From ANME-2 cluster archaeon (GTDB lineage: Archaea; Halobacteriota; Methanosarcinia; Methanosarcinales; Methanocomedenaceae): DNA of 55,335 nucleotides. The notes beneath the pieces were generated by a model. It was not told where the DNA came from and searched no databases. It worked only from the letters and a program-made list of their open reading frames with translations. Below are positions 32,131 to 40,586 of the stretch, piece after piece (the stretch's first letter is position 1; every line of letters begins with the position of its first letter). The translations under genes were made by a program, and so were the position numbers. The stretch covers positions 1 to 55,335 of the forward strand of contig JAHYIS010000011.1 of the NCBI GenBank assembly GCA_019429385.1. The letters are read 5' to 3'.

Positions 32131-34122
32131 ATGAAGACGGGAGTATTTTTTTGCACATGCAACAAAACATCATCCATTGCATATAACAATCTAAAGAAAG
32201 ATATCAATGTTGATATAATCGAAATCCATAACACTCTTTGTCAGAATGAAGGATTAGCATATATAATAGAAGACATCCGCAGAAAAGATCTGGATAGAAT
32301 ATTTATTGGCTGTACTTTCAAGAAACCGATATTTAACGAAATTGTTAATGAATCGGTTGACTTGGACTTTTTGAATTTGCGGGAGCACTGCGGATGGGTC
32401 CATGAACAAAAAGATGCAACCGAGAAAGCAAGACGTTTGCTGAATGTCGCGTTAAACACAGAAAAGAAATCACTTGATACGACCAGATTAAATGCAGGTA
32501 AGGATATACTGGTTACTGGAACGCGTTTTCTCGTTCCAGTTATTGAAAAATTGACCGGACTTGCCAATGTAAGTCTTTTATTAACTGAACCTGACCACAG
32601 AATGTTGCGATATAATTTACCCCTCTATGTGGGGTCCATACGAAGCATCAATGGCCAGATTGGTGATTTTACTGTGGAAATATCTGCACATCAACCTGTG
32701 AATTTTAAAAGATGCATTTTATGTGGTCGCTGTGTTCAGGTATGTCCGAAAGGTGCAATAGACTTTTCTTTAAAAATTGATAATGCATGTGACCAGTGTG
32801 GTAAATGCATTGATGCCTGTCCGGTGGAAGCTATCAATTTCCAGAAAAATGAGGCTGAGCCTTTGATATGTGGACAGATAGTGGTAACTGAACCGGGATG
32901 GGAGCATACAAAAAAATTAGGCGTGCATATCAATGAAAATGGAGATATTTCAGGGGCCCTGATTGCAGCAATGGATGCCATCATAAATATCGGAGTAGTT
33001 AAAAAATATAAGATACTGGAAGTTAATGATAGATGCGCATCCGGAAAAAGTGAGATTATCGGATGTACTTTATGTGAATTGGTCTGTCCGCATGATGCCA
33101 TTAGCCGTACAGGTGACAACATTATTTTCAACGATGTATCATGCCTGGGCTGCGGGGCTTGTACAGCTGTTTGTCCAATTTCAATTCCAAAATTACATGC
33201 GTATCCTGACAATTCGATTTATGCTCAGATAGACAGTTTGTTAACTGGAAAAGAGAGACTTTCAAATGAAATAATCATGTTCACCTGTGTCGAACAGGGA
33301 CAACAAGTATTGGATGAATTGGGGAAACAACACATAACCTATCCACCCGTACTGCCAATATTGATTCCCTGTATCAATGCTGTTCATGAAGCACACATTC
33401 TCTATGCTTTTGAATCGGGGGCAGATGGGGTAGTTCTTCTTGGATGCGAAAATTGCAAACATAAAATCAATGATAATTCTCCTATGAATGTCATCAAAAC
33501 TATTTTGAACGCAGTTGATTTTAATGAAAAATTTGCAGTCATTCAGGCTGATCCGAATCATCCGGAAGCTCTTGTGCATGAACTATACGATTTTGTCGAT
33601 AATCTCCCATCCTGCGAAAAGAGAAGGAAGATGGTAGCAGGGATCAAAGGCGATAATAAGAGATTTGTCTTACTTGATTTGATTGATAATCTGCCTGGTA
33701 AGTCCGGGGATTTTGTCCAAAGAGGTGATATTCCTTTTGGAAATGTTACCATTGATGGTGAATGTATTATGTGCAATGCATGCATGAATATGTGTCCGAC
33801 AGAGGCATTAAATAATAGAAGTGGGAAGATTTATTTTAATTATTCATTGTGCATTGCATGCGGGTTATGCGAGAAAGCATGCCCGGAACATGTTATCAGG
33901 CTTGAGAAGATACTTGATATAGCACGATTGTCTCAGCGCGAGACCATACTGGCAGAACCTGAACAGATCAATTGCCTGGCATGCAACAAACCATTTATTA
34001 CAAAAGGGGCTATAGCGCGTGTTAGTGATAAATTAGGACCCGAAAATGAAATAATAGAATTACTTTATTATTGCCAGGACTGCAGGCCGATAAAGGCGTT
34101 TGAAAAAGGATTGTTAAAATAA
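32131..34122 (+). CDS. HdrA-like polyferredoxin without flavin motif, with MvhD-like domain
   Basis: A protein of about 663 residues. The N-terminus resembles the HdrA N-domain (MKTGVFFCTCNKT, DRIFIGCTFKKPIFNEIV, LREHCGWVHEQKDA). Where HdrA has the flavin-binding GGGVTG, this protein reads LVTGTRFLVPVIEKL, so the GxGxxG fingerprint is lost and the long FAD/NAD region is missing. Fe-S motifs are CILCGRCVQVCP, CDQCGKCIDACP, CTLCELVCP (short), CLGCGACTAVCP, CIMCNACMNMCP and CIACGLCEKACP. An MvhD-like domain (FTCVEQGQQ, LLGCENCKHK) lies between the fourth and fifth. ATG 32131 gives the best alignment with HdrA; ATG 32110 is in frame. Probably an electron wire for the formate dehydrogenase encoded downstream. 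Its end overlaps the torD-like gene convergently by nine bases. Confidence 0.75.
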   Translation: MKTGVFFCTCNKTSSIAYNNLKKDINVDIIEIHNTLCQNEGLAYIIEDIRRKDLDRIFIGCTFKKPIFNEIVNESVDLDFLNLREHCGWVHEQKDATEKARRLLNVALNTEKKSLDTTRLNAGKDILVTGTRFLVPVIEKLTGLANVSLLLTEPDHRMLRYNLPLYVGSIRSINGQIGDFTVEISAHQPVNFKRCILCGRCVQVCPKGAIDFSLKIDNACDQCGKCIDACPVEAINFQKNEAEPLICGQIVVTEPGWEHTKKLGVHINENGDISGALIAAMDAIINIGVVKKYKILEVNDRCASGKSEIIGCTLCELVCPHDAISRTGDNIIFNDVSCLGCGACTAVCPISIPKLHAYPDNSIYAQIDSLLTGKERLSNEIIMFTCVEQGQQVLDELGKQHITYPPVLPILIPCINAVHEAHILYAFESGADGVVLLGCENCKHKINDNSPMNVIKTILNAVDFNEKFAVIQADPNHPEALVHELYDFVDNLPSCEKRRKMVAGIKGDNKRFVLLDLIDNLPGKSGDFVQRGDIPFGNVTIDGECIMCNACMNMCPTEALNNRSGKIYFNYSLCIACGLCEKACPEHVIRLEKILDIARLSQRETILAEPEQINCLACNKPFITKGAIARVSDKLGPENEIIELLYYCQDCRPIKAFEKGLLK

Positions 34123-34743
34123 CTCGTTTAATGTTTGCCTGTCAAATAAAAGAAAACCTTTGGTGAACTTTGCTATCCCTTGATAGAAATCAGACTTATC
34201 ACTGGCAAAAAGCTCATCACAAAAATCCGGCACCCATTTTAACAGATGTTCATCTATGAACCTTTGTTGTAACTCAAGATACGTGTTATCGTTTTCATGG
34301 AGCAATTTTTCACCAAGATAATTCATAAATCTCAATTCAAACGCGATATTGTCTTCAGGTTCGGAATAATCATTACTCTCAACACCGGCTTCGCGGTAAA
34401 ATTGCTTTAATTCCAGAAGTGATGGTCCGCGCATTTTATTATCTCTGTACATTGATTCGTAAGGTGGTGCCGGAAGTCTACCTGGTCCAATAAAAAGGGT
34501 CGTGAACTCTTCATGGAGTTTTTCATATACTGTACCCACATCTTTGCAGTTCATCATATATTCATTTAACAGGTTACCCCCCTCCTCTGTGTAAGAATTT
34601 ATATTACGTAGACCTGAAGGTATGAGAAATGTACCTTTCACCAGATCAATAGCAAGCTGTTTCGGAGGTTCTTCAAGGAACATACGATATAAGAAGGCAT
34701 AGATGTTATTCCTGAATTGCATACATCCTTTTATTTTGTCCAT
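34114..34743 (-). CDS. TorD/DmsD-family molybdoenzyme chaperone
   Basis: A 209-residue all-helical cytoplasmic protein of the TorD/NarJ/DmsD family. The signature region is FTTLFIGPGRLPAPPYESMYRD, followed by LELKQFYREAGVES and ELRFMNYLGEKLL. Such chaperones bind the twin-arginine signal of a Mo enzyme and hold it until cofactor insertion is complete. The likely client is the formate dehydrogenase subunit transcribed divergently 177 bases away. The PsrA-like enzyme at 17295 has no chaperone nearby, so this one might serve both, but that is speculation. Confidence 0.85.
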   Translation of the reverse strand: MDKIKGCMQFRNNIYAFLYRMFLEEPPKQLAIDLVKGTFLIPSGLRNINSYTEEGGNLLNEYMMNCKDVGTVYEKLHEEFTTLFIGPGRLPAPPYESMYRDNKMRGPSLLELKQFYREAGVESNDYSEPEDNIAFELRFMNYLGEKLLHENDNTYLELQQRFIDEHLLKWVPDFCDELFASDKSDFYQGIAKFTKGFLLFDRQTLNELF

Positions 34744-34823
34744 AAATAATTGGATAGTCCAATAGTATAAATATGATTGTTATTCGAAATTACAATATTA
34801 TCACATTTCAACTTAACAATAAA

Positions 34824-34869
34824 AATTAAAATTAAAATTAAAACCTTCAAAGTATAGATAGTTATAAAT
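34824..34869 (+). promoter_or_regulatory. AT repeat and TATA-like element before the formate dehydrogenase operon
   Basis: ATTAAA is repeated about three times at 34824-34843. GTTATAAAT at 34861-34869 is TATA-like, about 55 bases before the start codon. Confidence 0.35.
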
Positions 34870-34920
34870 GTAATAACAAACAATTAATAATTGAATTTAG
34901 ATATTAGGGGGTAGTTGTAT

Positions 34921-37686
34921 ATGATATCTGAAAAACAAAAGCAATTTCAATTAAAAATAACAAGACGCACATTTGCCAAAGCAACTGTTGCCCTTAGCGC
35001 CACTGCTACATTGGGTGGGTATGCAGGACACAGAGATTTTTTTAAGAACGATATAATTAGACTGGCAAGTGCTGCCAATGATACACAAGGAATTGACGAA
35101 ACACTTATCAAGACTATATGTTCACACTGTGCGGTAGGTTGCGGTGTACTTGGAAAAGTAGAAGACGGAGAACTAATCGGACTGGAACCATGGGAAGATC
35201 ATCCAATCAATCATGGCGGGATGTGTTCCAAAGGAACAGCAATAGCTGAAATGGTCAATTCTGAACGCCGTCTAAAATATCCGATGGAGAAAGTGAATGG
35301 AAAGTGGGTTCGAAAATCATGGGACGACGCTATCAATAAAATCTCCGCCAAGATGACAGAGATCAGAGATACCTACGGCCCGGACTCTGTGATGTTCATA
35401 GGGTCAGCGAAAATGACCAATGAGGAATGTTACCTGTTCAGGAAGATGGCCGCTTTCTGGGGAACCAATAACGTTGACCATCAGGCCAGGATCTGCCACT
35501 CGACAACAGTTGCAGGGCTTGGCAATACATGGGGTTTCGGTGCCCAGACCAATAATGTTAATGATATGCGTCACACAAAATGTGCATTCTTTATAGGATC
35601 TAATGCTGCCGAGGCACATCCTGTAAGTATGCAGCATTTCCTTACAGCCAAGGATAGGGGTGCCAAACTCATTGTAGTGGACCCCAGATTTACCAGAACA
35701 GCTGGAAAAGCTGATATTTATGCCAGAATGAGACCGGGAACAGATATACCAATATTGCTCGGGATAGTCAATGTCCTTGTGAATAATGGCTGGCATGATG
35801 TAGAATTTATCAAGAACAGGACAATAGGATTCGAGGATCTCTGGGAGATTGCAAAAGATTACACTCCTGAAGTTGTAGAAAATATATCATGGGTTCCTGC
35901 CGATAGCATCAGATTGATCGCAAGGACAATGTACGAGAACAAACCTTCTACTCTTGTCTGGGCCATGGGCCAGACCCAGCATAGCGTTGGGACGAATAAT
36001 ATCCGTATGGATGCTATAGTAAGTCTTGTTCTCGGTCATGCGGGTATGTCAGGTGGAGGTGTCCAGGCCCTCAGAGGACATGATAATGTTCAGGGTTCTA
36101 CAGACATGTGTATCCTTGCGCACAGTCTGCCCGGTTATTACGGTCTTTCAGATAAAGCATGGGGGCACTGGGTCGATGTTTGGAATACAAAATCCCCGGT
36201 AACAATGGATTGGATGAAAGGTAGGTTCGACCTTCAAAATGATTCAACACTCATGAACAAAAATGGATTCACCGTTGCACGGTGGTATGAAGGTGCAATA
36301 CTGCCTGAAGATCAGATCGATCAGCCCCATAATATTAAAATGGTCATTGTTTGGGGTCATTCTTTGAACTCCATTACAGAGATGAAAAGAATGAAAGAGG
36401 CGCTGGAAAAAGTTGATCTGGTAGTAAGTGTGGATCCCCACTCCACCATTGCATCAGCGCTTCCCGAACGTGATAATGGAATCATTGCACTACCGGCATC
36501 CACAGTGTTCGAAAAGGACGGCACGGTGACAACAACCGGAAGGCAGGTCCAATGGAGGAATAAACTGGTTGAACCCAGATTTGACAGCAAACCAGATGGA
36601 GAGATCATACAAATGCTGACAACAAAACTGGGCTTTGGTGAACACTTTACCTATTCCGGACCTGAGGAAATCGTAAGGGAATGGAACCTGGGCATGGGTG
36701 CCATTGCCTTGGTAGGACAGACACCTGAGAGGCTTAAAAGGCAGCAGGAACATTGTGCGGACTTTGATGTGGAAACGACCAGGGCAACGGGTGGTCCATG
36801 TAAAGGTGAATACTATGGTATGCCATGGCCTTGCTGGACACCAGACCATTGCGGAACTCCGATTTTATACGATGTCAGCAAACCAGTAAGCGATGGGGGA
36901 CACGATTTTAGAGCCAATTGGGGTACGACGGTCCCGGATAATCCAACCGGGAAGCATATAGGTGATGATCTGCTTCGAGGTGACAAACCTGTTGCTCAGG
37001 TGGGATATGCTTATGATCTTACCCTGAACACATCACGAGAGGCACTGGCCAGAGGCGATCCCCCAACGGGTCGTGCAAGGGCAAGGTTATGGGCATGGAA
37101 CCTGCCTGACCCTGTACCAATACATAGAGAACCCATTGAAAGCCCGAGACCGGATCTTATTGAGGATTATCCCACATATGATGATGTTCCCTTCCAATAT
37201 AGAGTCCCGGCACCGTATATAACCAACCAGACTGCACGAAAGCACATTGTTGATAAGTATCCTGTTGTGCTTTCTACAGGAAGACAGGTTGAGCATATGG
37301 GTGGTGGAGCCGAGACAAGAAGCTGCCCATACACGGTTGAACTCGCGCCTGAGATGTATGCGGAGATCAGTCCGGCACTGGCAGCAGACATCGGGGTCAA
37401 ACACTGGGACTTCGTCTGGGTCGAGACCTTACGGGGCAAGTGCAAAGTGAGGGCAAATGTGACTAAAGCAATGACGAAAACACCGGAGCAAAGCCATGAA
37501 GTAGCCTTCATGCCGTACCACTGGGCAGGCATCTTTGAAGGAAAATCTTATGGGGACAGGTACCCGCCCGGGACTGCAGAGCTGGCTCTTGGCGATTCGG
37601 TTAATATCATCTGTGGCGATGGCTATGACAGAAGTATGCAGATGCAGGAAACAAAGGTTTGTCAATGCAAGATATATCCGGCATAG
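34921..37686 (+). CDS. Periplasmic-type formate dehydrogenase alpha subunit (FdnG/FdoG-like), Cys variant
   Basis: A 921-residue molybdopterin/tungstopterin oxidoreductase. Tat signal ITRRTFAKATVALSATATLGG. [4Fe-4S] ligands CSHCAVGCG with a fourth Cys in GMCSKG. The active-site segment VDHQARICHSTTVAGLGNTWGFGAQTNN matches the FdnG pattern where selenocysteine precedes His; here it is Cys192-His193. Cofactor segments include FIGSNAAEAHPVSMQHFLTAKDRGAKLIVVDPRFTRTAGKAD and MGQTQHSVGTNNIRM. A C-terminal domain (STGRQVEHMGGGAETRS) completes the protein. ATG 34921 is chosen over TTG 34915 because GGGGG lies about nine bases before it. It oxidises formate or reduces CO2 on the outer face. Genes for Fe-S, membrane and cytochrome b subunits follow. 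Confidence 0.9.
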   Translation: MISEKQKQFQLKITRRTFAKATVALSATATLGGYAGHRDFFKNDIIRLASAANDTQGIDETLIKTICSHCAVGCGVLGKVEDGELIGLEPWEDHPINHGGMCSKGTAIAEMVNSERRLKYPMEKVNGKWVRKSWDDAINKISAKMTEIRDTYGPDSVMFIGSAKMTNEECYLFRKMAAFWGTNNVDHQARICHSTTVAGLGNTWGFGAQTNNVNDMRHTKCAFFIGSNAAEAHPVSMQHFLTAKDRGAKLIVVDPRFTRTAGKADIYARMRPGTDIPILLGIVNVLVNNGWHDVEFIKNRTIGFEDLWEIAKDYTPEVVENISWVPADSIRLIARTMYENKPSTLVWAMGQTQHSVGTNNIRMDAIVSLVLGHAGMSGGGVQALRGHDNVQGSTDMCILAHSLPGYYGLSDKAWGHWVDVWNTKSPVTMDWMKGRFDLQNDSTLMNKNGFTVARWYEGAILPEDQIDQPHNIKMVIVWGHSLNSITEMKRMKEALEKVDLVVSVDPHSTIASALPERDNGIIALPASTVFEKDGTVTTTGRQVQWRNKLVEPRFDSKPDGEIIQMLTTKLGFGEHFTYSGPEEIVREWNLGMGAIALVGQTPERLKRQQEHCADFDVETTRATGGPCKGEYYGMPWPCWTPDHCGTPILYDVSKPVSDGGHDFRANWGTTVPDNPTGKHIGDDLLRGDKPVAQVGYAYDLTLNTSREALARGDPPTGRARARLWAWNLPDPVPIHREPIESPRPDLIEDYPTYDDVPFQYRVPAPYITNQTARKHIVDKYPVVLSTGRQVEHMGGGAETRSCPYTVELAPEMYAEISPALAADIGVKHWDFVWVETLRGKCKVRANVTKAMTKTPEQSHEVAFMPYHWAGIFEGKSYGDRYPPGTAELALGDSVNIICGDGYDRSMQMQETKVCQCKIYPA

Positions 37687-37698
37687 GAGGTGTGAGAA

Positions 37699-38229
37699 AT
37701 GGTAACAAATAAATTCCTGGCAGATACTGACCGCTGCATAAAATGCGGTGGATGTGAGGTTGCATGTAAACAGCAGAACGATGTACCTTACGGTATGAGG
37801 CGGATAAAAGTAATAACTATCAACAAAGGCGAACCCGGTGAAAAAAATGTACCCATGCCTTGCATGCACTGTGCTGACCCTCCATGCGCTAAAGCATGTC
37901 CGGTAGATTCTATATATAAGCGGGAAGATGGTGTAGTCCTCGTCGATAAAGATAAATGCATCGGTTGCGGTTATTGTTTATTTGCTTGTCCGTTCGGAGC
38001 CCCACAGTTCGAAGCCAGTGGAATATTCGGCAGTAAAGGGAAGATGGATAAGTGTACGTTCTGTGTGGAGCCGTATCAACAGAAAGAGAATGGTCAACTG
38101 GTACAGAATGATGCAGTTGCCAGGTGCTCGAAATTCTGTTCATGCAAGGGACTGTTAGCCGGTGATGCTGAAAAGATAACAGCAGAAATGCGAGAGCGTG
38201 CAGCAACACGATTGGCCGTTGAAACTTGA
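37699..38229 (+). CDS. Formate dehydrogenase Fe-S (beta) subunit
   Basis: A 176-residue four-cluster ferredoxin. Motifs are CIKCGGCEVACKQQN, MPCMHCADPPCAKACPVDS, CIGCGYCLFACPFGAPQF and KCTFCVEPY ... RCSKFCSCKGLLAGD. It resembles the FdnH/FdhB beta subunit but ends without the C-terminal TM helix of FdnH; that role may be taken by the next small membrane protein. GGAGGTGTGAGAA precedes the ATG, 12 bases after the alpha gene. It would pass electrons from the alpha subunit to cytochrome b. Confidence 0.9.
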   Translation: MVTNKFLADTDRCIKCGGCEVACKQQNDVPYGMRRIKVITINKGEPGEKNVPMPCMHCADPPCAKACPVDSIYKREDGVVLVDKDKCIGCGYCLFACPFGAPQFEASGIFGSKGKMDKCTFCVEPYQQKENGQLVQNDAVARCSKFCSCKGLLAGDAEKITAEMRERAATRLAVET

Positions 38230-38255
38230 GATTGAAACGTTTTTGAGGCCAGACC

Positions 38256-38534
38256 ATGAGCGTGACAAAATTACAATTGGAGGCTGTTTCAGTTATCGCT
38301 GCAATTATAGTTATTGCCGTGCTGATAACATATGCTCTCGACCAATCTGTTCCAAACCAGTTATCCAGGATACCTGACGAAACAGCTTATGAACAGGGAA
38401 TGGAGATAAATTCTTGGGTTGATTTGGCAATGAAGATCATCATTGCAGTTGCAGTCATAGTGATTATAGGGCTTGAATTGTTCGAGCATATCACGATTTC
38501 CGGTTATTTCAGGAAAAAGAAGGTGAGGGAGTAA
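38256..38534 (+). CDS. Small two-TM subunit in the formate dehydrogenase operon
   Basis: A 92-residue membrane protein with helices LEAVSVIAAIIVIAVLITYAL and LAMKIIIAVAVIVIIGLELF separated by a hydrophilic loop (PNQLSRIPDETAYEQGMEINS). No family recognised. Position between the beta subunit and cytochrome b, one base before the latter, implies it belongs to the complex. It could anchor the beta subunit in place of the missing FdnH C-terminal helix. That role is inferred only from context. Confidence 0.7.
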   Translation: MSVTKLQLEAVSVIAAIIVIAVLITYALDQSVPNQLSRIPDETAYEQGMEINSWVDLAMKIIIAVAVIVIIGLELFEHITISGYFRKKKVRE

Positions 38535-38535
38535 C

Positions 38536-39231
38536 ATGGCCGGTGAAGCAGAACAGTTTATTGAGAGGTTTTCCAGAATTCAGGTTGCGGTTCATGTAAC
38601 AGGTGCACTTAGCATATTGATATTGTATATCACAGGATTCCCGATATCTTTCCCTGAGCAACTGGGCTGGATACCGGCAATACTTTTCGGTTACTCCGGG
38701 ACCATGTTCATACACAGGGTTGCTGGTATAGTATTATCATTAGCCATTTTTATTACGGTAATATACCATACTTTAAATTCGATCTTTATTCATGAACACT
38801 TCCTCAGACATGTCCTGCCTAAAAAAAAGGATTTCAGTGATGTAATCACTGACATTAAGTATACATTCGGATTTGGAGACGAGAAACCACAATACGGAAA
38901 ATATAGCTGGATGGAAAAAATTGACATTTACAGTGTTATTTTTGTCGATGGGATCATCCTGGGACTCTCAGGGGCAATATTGATGATGCCATTTCTGTTT
39001 ATGAAAATAATACCAATCCATCTGATGCTTTCATTTAAAAGCATTCATGCCGGATTTGCCATAATAAGTATGGTCGGGATTTTTTTCCATTTCTATATGG
39101 CCCATCTCAGTCCCGAACACTTCCCAATGGACTGTGGTATTTTCAGCGGAGAAATGTCAGTTAAGGAAGCTGAAGAGAAATATCCTGAATGGGTCCGTGA
39201 GATCAAAGATGAAGGAGTAGTTGTGGTATGA
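38536..39231 (+). CDS. Formate dehydrogenase cytochrome b subunit (FdnI-like)
   Basis: A 231-residue membrane cytochrome b with four main TM helices. Histidines in or near the helices (VAVHVTGA, TMFIHRVAGI, VIYHTLNS, KSIHAGFA, FFHFYMAHLSPEHFP) can provide the two haem b sites of the FdnI family. It passes electrons between the beta subunit and the membrane quinone or methanophenazine pool. The hydrophilic C-terminus (EAEEKYPEWVREIKDEG) matches the short tail of FdhC/FdnI proteins. Its stop overlaps the next gene by four bases (ATGA). Confidence 0.88.
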   Translation: MAGEAEQFIERFSRIQVAVHVTGALSILILYITGFPISFPEQLGWIPAILFGYSGTMFIHRVAGIVLSLAIFITVIYHTLNSIFIHEHFLRHVLPKKKDFSDVITDIKYTFGFGDEKPQYGKYSWMEKIDIYSVIFVDGIILGLSGAILMMPFLFMKIIPIHLMLSFKSIHAGFAIISMVGIFFHFYMAHLSPEHFPMDCGIFSGEMSVKEAEEKYPEWVREIKDEGVVVV

Positions 39232-39431
39232 AATCCCGAAATATTATCGGCATTATAATTGTCACTTCATCTAGCATTTCTTTTTTACTTGCAGGCACCA
39301 ATGTTGTTACAAGCGGGCCACTAATTGCTGCCGGACTTTCACTTGGAATGCTGTTAATAATAAGTTCGATATTTGTAATGATATACGGACTGCTCATTTC
39401 TAAACATACAATAGAACGAGTCAAATATTGA
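39228..39431 (+). CDS. Small two-TM protein, last gene of the formate dehydrogenase operon
   Basis: A 67-residue protein, two hydrophobic helices (IIGIIIVTSSSISFLLAG and LIAAGLSLGMLLIISSIFVMIYGLLIS) and a basic end (KHTIERVKY). The ATG overlaps the stop codon of the cytochrome b gene, so translation is coupled. No family recognised; probably an accessory membrane subunit. The 362-base gap that follows contains two hairpins and no gene. Confidence 0.6.
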   Translation: MKSRNIIGIIIVTSSSISFLLAGTNVVTSGPLIAAGLSLGMLLIISSIFVMIYGLLISKHTIERVKY

Positions 39432-39572
39432 ATTGTTTTTCTTCCCTGAAAAACCATAATGTTGGGCTTTAGGAATAAACATCATTATATTGTGTGACAC
39501 AATGCCAAAAATCGGTTATTCCAACGAATATATCAGATACAGATGCGACTACAAATCTGTGTAAATACATGA

Positions 39573-39643
39573 AATCCGTGTCTTTTTATATTTCCAGACA
39601 CGGATTAACATTGAATAACACCGATCTTACCTAAAGTCGGTGT
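39573..39643. terminator. Two tandem hairpins after the formate dehydrogenase operon
   Basis: An 11-bp perfect stem AATCCGTGTCT/AGACACGGATT (39573-39583, 39596-39606) is followed by a 7-bp stem ACACCGA/TCGGTGT (39618-39624, 39637-39643). Only the first has a U-run, in its loop. They could act as terminators or RNA-stabilising structures. The rest of 39432-39793 shows nothing recognisable. Confidence 0.5.
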
Positions 39644-39793
39644 AAAAAATAAATGGAAAATGGGATTGTGCTCCAAATCATATTTTTGGAATAGAGAGTA
39701 CTGTATGTCAGCAATGATCCCGTCTCTTTTATTCCAAAGATTTCAAGAGCACAACTATGGTTTCGGAAAATCTTGTCAATAATTGTCACAAAA

Positions 39794-40533
39794 TCATTTT
39801 CCCTTTGTTTCATTTTTAAGGTATTTCAGAGCTCCAACTAATAGATTCATTGTATCACTAATATCCTGTATCTCATCATTCGTTGTTATTATTGGCAACT
39901 CAGTATCTAATTCTCCGTTAGCAATTTTATTTCCAACCTCACTCATCTTATTCAAGGGTCCAGTTATCTTATTAGAAAATATATATATTATTAATCCGCC
40001 CAGTAAGATCGAAAGTAAAGATACTGCAAAGATTATTGTTCTGGTTTTATTTAATTCAACGAAGAATTCATCTGTATAAGCAGATGTTGCAACAATCCCC
40101 ATTCAGGGTAATAGGCGTATGCAACAAGACTATCTCGTGCAGTTAATTCTCCTTTGTTTTTCCAGGGATAATAAATTGTTTTTGTTTCGCCCGCTTTCAG
40201 GTTCTTTGCGTTAGTGACAATTTCTTGAATAATTTTATTTCCTTTTTCATCTTCTGCTTCCCAAATATTATCTCCATCACTTTCTCTTCCTTTTGACAAA
40301 ACATAATTTCCTTGTTCATCTAAAATAAAGATGTAACCGCTTTTTCCTATTACTTGTCTTGCCATGTTCTCCTTTAATTTTTCCTGGAATATATCTTCTT
40401 TAACACCAACATATAATATGCCTATTATCTCATTCGTATTACTATCTATGATAGGTTCGTATGCAGTTAGATACCAGGCATTCACAATAAATGCCCTGCC
40501 ATAAAATGATTCTCCATTCATTATTGTTTCATA
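39794..40533 (-). pseudogene. Cache-HAMP sensor remnant, truncated and frameshifted
   Basis: Reverse-strand remnant of a membrane sensor. The upstream part encodes a Cache-type extracellular domain (GRAFIVNAWYLTAYEPIID, IIGILYVGVKEDIFQEKLKENM, GKSGYIFILDEQGNYVLSKG, AYYPEWG). After a one-base shift in a G run near 40105 the frame continues as a TM helix and HAMP domain (IIFAVSLLSILLGGLIIYIFSNKITGPLNKMSEVGNKIANGELD), then stops. The N-terminus is cut off by the insertion sequence at 40534, and no output domain follows. The missing N-terminal part is not seen on the far side of the insertion sequence, so a rearrangement or deletion occurred as well. Confidence 0.75.
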
Positions 40534-40586
40534 CCTATTTTCCGCAACTTTAAAATTGCTAAACTCTGAATTTATTTCGGCCCTTG

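Noticed and set aside
34921-37686. Selenocysteine at the formate dehydrogenase active site
   Set aside because: The codon at residue 192 is TGC (Cys), and no in-frame TGA interrupts the gene.
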